A stretch of 64,000 nt of DNA from Tritrichomonas musculus (lineage: Eukaryota > Parabasalia > Tritrichomonadida > Tritrichomonadidae), in NCBI GenBank assembly GCA_039105265.1, contig JAPFFF010000011.1, forward strand, positions 1,550,001 through 1,614,000, read 5' to 3'. Of the stretch, positions 58,328-64,000 are shown in pieces. The notes below the pieces were generated by a model that made no database searches, was not told the DNA's origin, and saw only the letters and a list, made by a program, of their open reading frames with translations. The position numbers were made by a program, and so were the translations under genes. The stretch's first letter is position 1; each line of letters begins with the position of its first letter.

Positions 58328-58332
58328 CCGAT
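58328..58332. repeat. Target-site duplication (right) of element II
   Basis: CCGAT, matching 20512-20516. Confidence 0.75.
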
Positions 58333-58343
58333 AGCTATAGAAT

Positions 58344-61300
58344 TTATTGATACACATTCCATTTCAATTGTTTAATGTAAATCTGTCTTTCTAGATATTG
58401 ATCTAAATTCATTCTTACATTAAAGTCATATTTATCATCTGTAGCTTGATATTGAACAACTTTTACTTTCTTTGATCCATACATTTCATCGAGTAAAGCA
58501 ATCTTTGATCCGTGGAGAATTCTCACAAAATGTTTTTCACCACTCGTCTCTTTAAATATTATTAACAATTCATATGCATCAGAATCGAACTCGACACTAA
58601 TCGTTAAAATATTTTTGTGTGAATCATAATTGATTCCGGTTAATTCATCAATCCATTGAAGATCACAATCAACAAAGCCAGAATAAAATATTCTCCATTC
58701 ATTTTCTTCATCTTTATGATTCTTGAATGAAACAAAGAAGTCCATAAATAATCCAAGAACATCTTCAACAGGATATTTTTCATTTGATCTAACAACTTTG
58801 AAATATTTAATATCAGAATAACCATTTATGTCTTCCAAATAATCATCAACAGACGAACTAATATTTACAAAACCATCAAAGGTACAATAAACTTTTGAAA
58901 CATTATTTCTATATTTTTCATCATAAACAGTTTCAATGGTTAAATCTTTCACGATTCTATATTTGAATTCTCCAACTTTTGAAAAAATGATGAATGTTCC
59001 AGATTTTGAATAAATGTTCAATAGCAATACAATACAAAATTCACCATCAGCAGAATCATATTGTAAAATCATATATTTGTCTTCAAAATTTCTTGGAATA
59101 AATTTAAATCTGAGTTCAAATTCTCCATTAACAAAATAGAAATAACCAATATATGTTTTTGGATTATCAGAAATATTCTTGTATCTATCATTTTTGATGA
59201 ATTCAACCAAAGCATTCTCAAAAGTTTTCTCTAAATCGATTCGATTATCTGTTTTCAAAACTATTTCATCTTGTTTATTTATTTTTTCCGCTAGTGTTAA
59301 TTTTGTATCTAAATTTCCTGTTTCGCTTTCGATATAAAAGCACCAATCATCAGTCTCATTTGGATAATAATTTATGTTATAAGTTGTTCCATCAATTTCT
59401 ATATTGATATATATATCGGAATTCTCAGGTACATTTTCATCATAATCAAACATTATATCAAAATTCTTGACCACGCCAGCATCAGTAATCGTTCCAACAA
59501 GACGAGTTCCCCTAGTCATTTTTATTTTGGCTTCCCACCTTCCTTCACTATTTCGGACATTTTCAAAAGGCACATCGACAGCATCTTTATATATCAAATC
59601 ATTTTTTTCTCGATATTTTGATAAATCTACGGCGGCAGGAATCTCACTCTTTACTTTCTCCAACGCCTCATTTACTTCATCAACAGTAGGGAAATTATTA
59701 AATTCAGCTTCTAGTTCATTTACTTTTTCGGCAAGTAATTTAAATGCAGGCTTCAAAGAATCTCTAAATATATTACCAATATCCATAGCCCCACTTAAAG
59801 TTAAGGCTCCACTGTCAGGTTATCATTTTCATCTTCAAATTTTAAATCATCTAATGGTTTATATTCTTCTTCACACCACATAATTATTGGAGTAATATCT
59901 TTTGTGATAGACCTAGCGACGGTCCCAGACATGAAATTAATAGATGACCGCAACAAATCACTCATCCCTTTCGTTGATTTGTTAGAGAAGATTCTCTTCA
60001 AAAATCCACCGCCCTTTATTGTTGGAAAACTAATTCCTTCGGGGAAAAGCTGCATGCCTATAGAGCCCATAGAACCTGCTGTTCCTGCTACTCCAAAAGC
60101 TAAAGCTGTCCATGACACAATTCTTAACTTATCAACATCTTCTTCTAGATGCTGAGTTATTGTTTCTGCTCTTGATACTCTTCCTTTGAGGCTTTCCATT
60201 GTCGTGCTCATTTCCTGGACGTCATAACTTATCACATCAACATTATTGCTTACCATATTTAAATCACTTCTCATTGTAGTAATATTGTCGGCAGTAATAA
60301 TTTTGGACGAGGTAATGTTATAGTCTGTATATAATGTTGTTGCAGCATTAGGATTGGGATATATCTCATAAAATTGTTGTTTGATAATATATTCGAAGGG
60401 GTTTGTTGTAGGGTCCCAATTGACCTCATCTATCGGGTCAACATATTCTTTGAATAAATAGATTTTAATATTTCGTGAGTCATTAGGGGTTGATGAAGCA
60501 TAACAATATTCTACTTTTTCACACGAATCTAATATACCAGTGATGAAATACCATTTCTTATCACTCTTTGGGTCAAATATTTTTCCAGTAGGCCTCATAG
60601 AAAATCTGTTTGCCTTGATGGTACCGTCCAAAGTGATATCAAGTAAAAATTCTTCCACTTTAGAAATATCTAATTCGCTCCCTGTACCGTTTGCTTTATA
60701 GCATCTTATAGCTTCAATATCATATCCATCAACATTTATTCCTCCATTACTTGTTTGATAGCCCAATCCATATTTTGAAAAACTTTCTATCTCACCCGTC
60801 TTTAGTTTCAATTTACAGTCCAATTTACATTTCCCTCCATGTATCATATAATGTAGGAGATTATCAATAGAATAGTTATCAGGCTTTTTAATCAACATTT
60901 TATTTCTTTCACTTCTCTTGATTCTAATATATGTTCCATCCTCTCCATGTTCATTCTCTTTATTTAATGCATTTTTTATATTTCCGTTTATGTTTCCTTG
61001 TATATTATCTCCTACCCACTTAGTTCCATCCCAGCTTAAAATCCATTTATTACCAAAACAATATTCACTAAACTTAAATTCCAAGCCGCTAGGTATATTG
61101 TAATTATCGTCTATATTCCATTGCAGTAGCCAATACATTTTATCATCTATTTGGACTTCACTAGTTAGTGTGGGTTTATAGAGATACAATACATCACTTT
61201 TATGAAGCTTCAAAGCATTATCAGCCTTGATGATTGAACATTTTATTGCCTTCTCTGTTTGTAAACTATCTGTAAGATATTCATTCATTATACTCAACTC

Positions 61301-61801
61301 ACCATTCAACCAAAGGGAATAGGGATTAAAATCGAGGCTAGAATCGAAAGCTATGTTGATGTATTCAAATATGGTGCTGTTATTTATAGAACAGCCATTA
61401 CTGCTTTTGGTTATGAGAGGGCAATAAACCTTTCCATCCTTGGCATAAATAAAGAATTCCTTCACTAAATTTCCATTCGTATCGTATATAATATTTTTTC
61501 TCAAAACAACTTTGAAAAGATTTGTTTGGGCTGTTATTTCCTTCACTTTATTCATGAAATCCTCAGGTATATTAACAAATTTAAGAATATGATATTGGGT
61601 TGTTGATGACTCAAATGACTCGTATTGTATATTATTATTTTTGATATTAAATTCTGGTATGCCATCTACTTCATTGAATAAATGGCCTGTCTGAACATAT
61701 CCATCTAAATCACTTAGGGTTAATAACTGGCTTGCTTTACGAGTGCTGTCTCCTACCTTGAATTGTATATCTCCGATGAATTTTGTTGTTGTTGCTGCCA
61801 T
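58344..61801 (-). pseudogene. Type B fibre-like surface protein gene, broken copy
   Basis: Starts MAATTTKFIGDIQFKVGD at 61801 (GGGTTTGAAATG). In order: an N-terminal domain (DGIPEFNIKNNN), the strand-rich VVLRKNIIYDTNGNLVKEF, the shared LHKSDVLYLYKP and WDGTKWVGDNIQGN domain, the YEIYPNPNAATTLYTDYN block, a coil, a Gly/Ala-rich hydrophobic stretch (WTALAFGVAGTAGSMGSI), a FRDSLKPAFKLLAEKVNE helix, an AVDLSKYREKND fibre repeat and a strand-rich tip that ends 16 bp from element II. The copy looks broken in about one place. Same architecture as the neighbour at 61830 and the right part of 47681-54058. Confidence 0.6.
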
Positions 61802-61829
61802 TTCAAACCCAAAAAAATATTTCCCTATT

Positions 61830-64000
61830 CTACTCAATATTTGCACACTTCTTCTCCAATGCAGCAATCCTTTTCTCCAATGAATCGATATATAAATCCT
61901 TTTGCTCCAGCATTTCTTTGACTTCCAATTTTGTAATATAAGCAGTCATATCTATATCATCTAGGGGATGCTTTGTGCTTTGAACAGATTTTATTTCGTT
62001 AGCTAATATTTTGAAAACAGGCTTCAAAGAATCTCTGAAAATATTACATAAATTAAATGTTGCCTGAAGAGTCATTACCCCCTTGTCTGGATCATCAAAA
62101 TCATTTTCGAAAGTAATCTCTTCTAATTCATCTAACCCTTCATCACACCATTCTAATACTTTATTTGTGTCTGAAATTGTCCTAGACCAAGGGTCAAATT
62201 TTCTTAGCCGAGAAGCGCCGCTAAAATATGACTCTTCCAATAAAAATGATGTCCTAGCATGAGTTATTGTTGTCGCTGCTACTGCTACATCTGATGACGC
62301 TTCTGCTCCTCCAAATGTAATGCCCATCGATGATAAAGCTAAGCCTCCACCAACTATTCCACCTGCTATAGTGAAGGCTAAAGAAATCCCTTCAACAATC
62401 TTTATTGACTTCATATCTGAAATTAGATGTTCAGTCTTATCTTCGACTGTTATTAATCTCCTATCCATTTGGCCAACTTTATTCTCCAATTTATTGAAGT
62501 CATATGATAAAACATCAAAGTTATTACTTACCAAATTTAAATCACTTCTCATCGTAGTAATATTGTCGGCAGTAATAATTTTGGATGAGCATATATTATA
62601 ATCTGTATACAAAGTGGTAGCTGCATTAGGATTGGGGTATATCTCATAAAATTGTTGCCTGATAATATATTCAAAGGGATTCATTTTACCATCCCAATTC
62701 ATTTCTTCGAAGGGGTCTGCCATGCTCTTTCGTAAATATATTTCAATATTCCTGTCCTCAGGATTGATAAAACTATCTGTCCAATCACAGGCTATTCTAT
62801 CTATTGTGTCCAAATCTCCTATCAAATCAACATTTCCATTCAGCTGTCCATAAACATGAAGTATTTGTGGTAATATTTTGAATGTTAGTCGGGTAGGAGT
62901 AGATGATTTTGGCAAATAAATATCTAAATATACTCTGGAGATTTTAGGAATTAATTCATTAAATTTAATTATATTAGCCTCATAATTAAATAATCTACAC
63001 TCAACACCTACCAAATCATAGCCTTCATATGTCTCTTTATTATGTCCTCCCATCTCAAACACCCAACAACTAATATGATTTTCATCCCCATTTATAATTT
63101 CATCATTGTTTAACAATAATTTGGTTTCTAATTTTCCTTCTTTACTAGCGAGTGCATATAAGCTATACAATATACCCTTCTCTCCTCTCGGTATTATTTC
63201 GTTGTGTATATCATCATTTTTCATCATTGCATAGCATAAATGTGTTCTATTATCATTATGATAATACCCTGTGTTCCTTTTATTTAATTTGTTAATGACA
63301 CTCCCTCCTAATCTTCCACTCAAATTATTGCCTGTCCATTTATCTTCCTTCCATTCTAATTCCCATGAATTACCGAAGCAATACTCCTTGAATTTGAATT
63401 TGAAGCCTTCGATGAGATGGTAATCATCTGGGATTTCATATATCATTTTATAATATTCTTTATCTCCTATTGTAGCGTCAGTAATTTTTGTTGGTTTATA
63501 TAAATAAATAATATCAGAATTATGTAATTTAAGAGCATTCTTAGCCTCTATTGTATCACACTTTATTGTTGGCTCAACAGCTACCAAAGAGTCTTGAGGT
63601 AATAAATACATTATACTTAGCTCTCCCTTGAGATATAAATCATAAGAATCAATTCTAACCCCTTCATCATGAGCAATATATAATTTATTTGTTGTTGTTT
63701 CATGGAAATAACTAAGCCGGGTTTCATCATGCTCGGTATTGTGTATGAGGATTGGATTATATATTTTTCCATCTTCTGCATAGATATAGAACTCTTTAAT
63801 TATTTTTCCATTAGCATTCATGATAATATTGTTTCGAAGAATTATTTTAAATATATTTATCCTTCCCTGAGTATCTTTTATTTGTTCTTGTATTTCTTCT
63901 GTACCACCTATCACCATCATCTTAAAGTCTCTATCAAATAATCTAAAAGTATCTGTGCTGAGCAAATTATTGGTGAGAATATATTTGGGAAAGCCAGATT
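61830..64000 (-). CDS. Type B fibre-like surface protein, 5' end beyond window
   Basis: Open from the window edge to 61830, at least 720 codons; the start is not in the window. It has IILRNNIIMNANGKIIKEF, the LHNSDIIYLYKP and KWTGNNLSGRLGG domain, YEIYPNPNAATTLYTDYN, the coil LENKVGQMDRRLITVEDKTE, a Gly/Ala-rich hydrophobic stretch (LAFTIAGGIVGGGLAL), FRDSLKPVFKILANEIK and a final coiled coil (LYIDSLEKRIAALEKKC). It ends soon after the helix, without the long tip of its neighbour. Tandem paralogues like these suggest duplication of attachment genes. Confidence 0.65.
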   Translation of the reverse strand, partial: SGFPKYILTNNLLSTDTFRLFDRDFKMMVIGGTEEIQEQIKDTQGRINIFKIILRNNIIMNANGKIIKEFYIYAEDGKIYNPILIHNTEHDETRLSYFHETTTNKLYIAHDEGVRIDSYDLYLKGELSIMYLLPQDSLVAVEPTIKCDTIEAKNALKLHNSDIIYLYKPTKITDATIGDKEYYKMIYEIPDDYHLIEGFKFKFKEYCFGNSWELEWKEDKWTGNNLSGRLGGSVINKLNKRNTGYYHNDNRTHLCYAMMKNDDIHNEIIPRGEKGILYSLYALASKEGKLETKLLLNNDEIINGDENHISCWVFEMGGHNKETYEGYDLVGVECRLFNYEANIIKFNELIPKISRVYLDIYLPKSSTPTRLTFKILPQILHVYGQLNGNVDLIGDLDTIDRIACDWTDSFINPEDRNIEIYLRKSMADPFEEMNWDGKMNPFEYIIRQQFYEIYPNPNAATTLYTDYNICSSKIITADNITTMRSDLNLVSNNFDVLSYDFNKLENKVGQMDRRLITVEDKTEHLISDMKSIKIVEGISLAFTIAGGIVGGGLALSSMGITFGGAEASSDVAVAATTITHARTSFLLEESYFSGASRLRKFDPWSRTISDTNKVLEWCDEGLDELEEITFENDFDDPDKGVMTLQATFNLCNIFRDSLKPVFKILANEIKSVQSTKHPLDDIDMTAYITKLEVKEMLEQKDLYIDSLEKRIAALEKKCANIE

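Larger units (their letters stand above)
58328..64000. mobile_element. Right arm of Polinton III, runs off the window
   Basis: Sequence beyond element II, continuing the arm at 20368-20516. It contains tandem minus-strand fibre-like genes of type B (shared PNPNAATTLYTDYN block with element IV). The right end lies outside the window, so size and completeness are unknown; at least one break is seen. Confidence 0.55.

Noticed and set aside
1-64000. A bacterial phage or giant-virus genome
   Set aside because: Start contexts lack Shine-Dalgarno sites and use TCA-type initiators; bounded elements with retroviral-type integrase, PolB and terminal repeats nested in each other fit eukaryotic Polintons.

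Overview
The window is AT-rich, has intronless genes packed on both strands, and has start codons almost directly behind a TCA-type initiator (TTCAAAATG, ATCAAATG, CTCATCTAAAATG). That fits a trichomonad parabasalid such as Trichomonas or Tritrichomonas; the species is inference. I see no ordinary chromosomal gene, tRNA or rRNA. Nearly all of the 64 kb is Polinton/Maverick DNA, treated here as fossil, capsid-bearing mobile elements. Some copies look whole and others have a few breaks.

The layout is a nest. Copy Ia (1-16053, left end outside the window) carries HNH genes, a packaging ATPase, small virion-like genes, a double jelly-roll capsid gene, an integrase and a fibre-like gene. Its right terminus (ACTACT at 16053) lies inside the capsid gene of a near-identical copy, Ib (16054-20146). 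Ib stops at a GC-rich, hairpin-rich hub (20147-20364). The hub is followed by the putative left end of element III (about 20368-20516), which resumes at 58328 and leaves the window on the right. Element II (20517-58327) sits inside III, with 169-bp terminal inverted repeats that match at every base I compared and a 5-bp target duplication, CCGAT. Element IV (28437-54166, 25.7 kb, 56-bp inverted repeats) sits inside II and is the most complete. It has a Rep-like gene, HNH, adenain-type protease, penton candidate, chromodomain-type integrase, ATPase, capsid, SF3 helicase, protein-primed PolB and large fibre-like genes.

Two gene sets appear. Type A (Ia, Ib, II) shares fibre repeats, a 'GC..C' family protein and an 'EGCELI' repeat module. 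Type B (IV and probably III) shares large fibre-like proteins with one conserved PNPNAATTLYTDYN block. Each full element would combine integration (integrase with AGTAG-type termini), replication (PolB, in IV also a helicase) and virion building (capsid, penton-like, ATPase, protease, small basic proteins). Long attachment-fibre-like genes dominate the accessory part.

The most interesting points are the multi-level nesting, an adenovirus-like fibre shaft, chains of tiny hairpins confined to the type A elements and the 20.2-kb hub, a small module shared by capsid and polymerase, and a helicase, a Rep-like domain and a host-like beta-helix fragment carried by element IV. Function calls rest on motifs read by eye; no database was searched.
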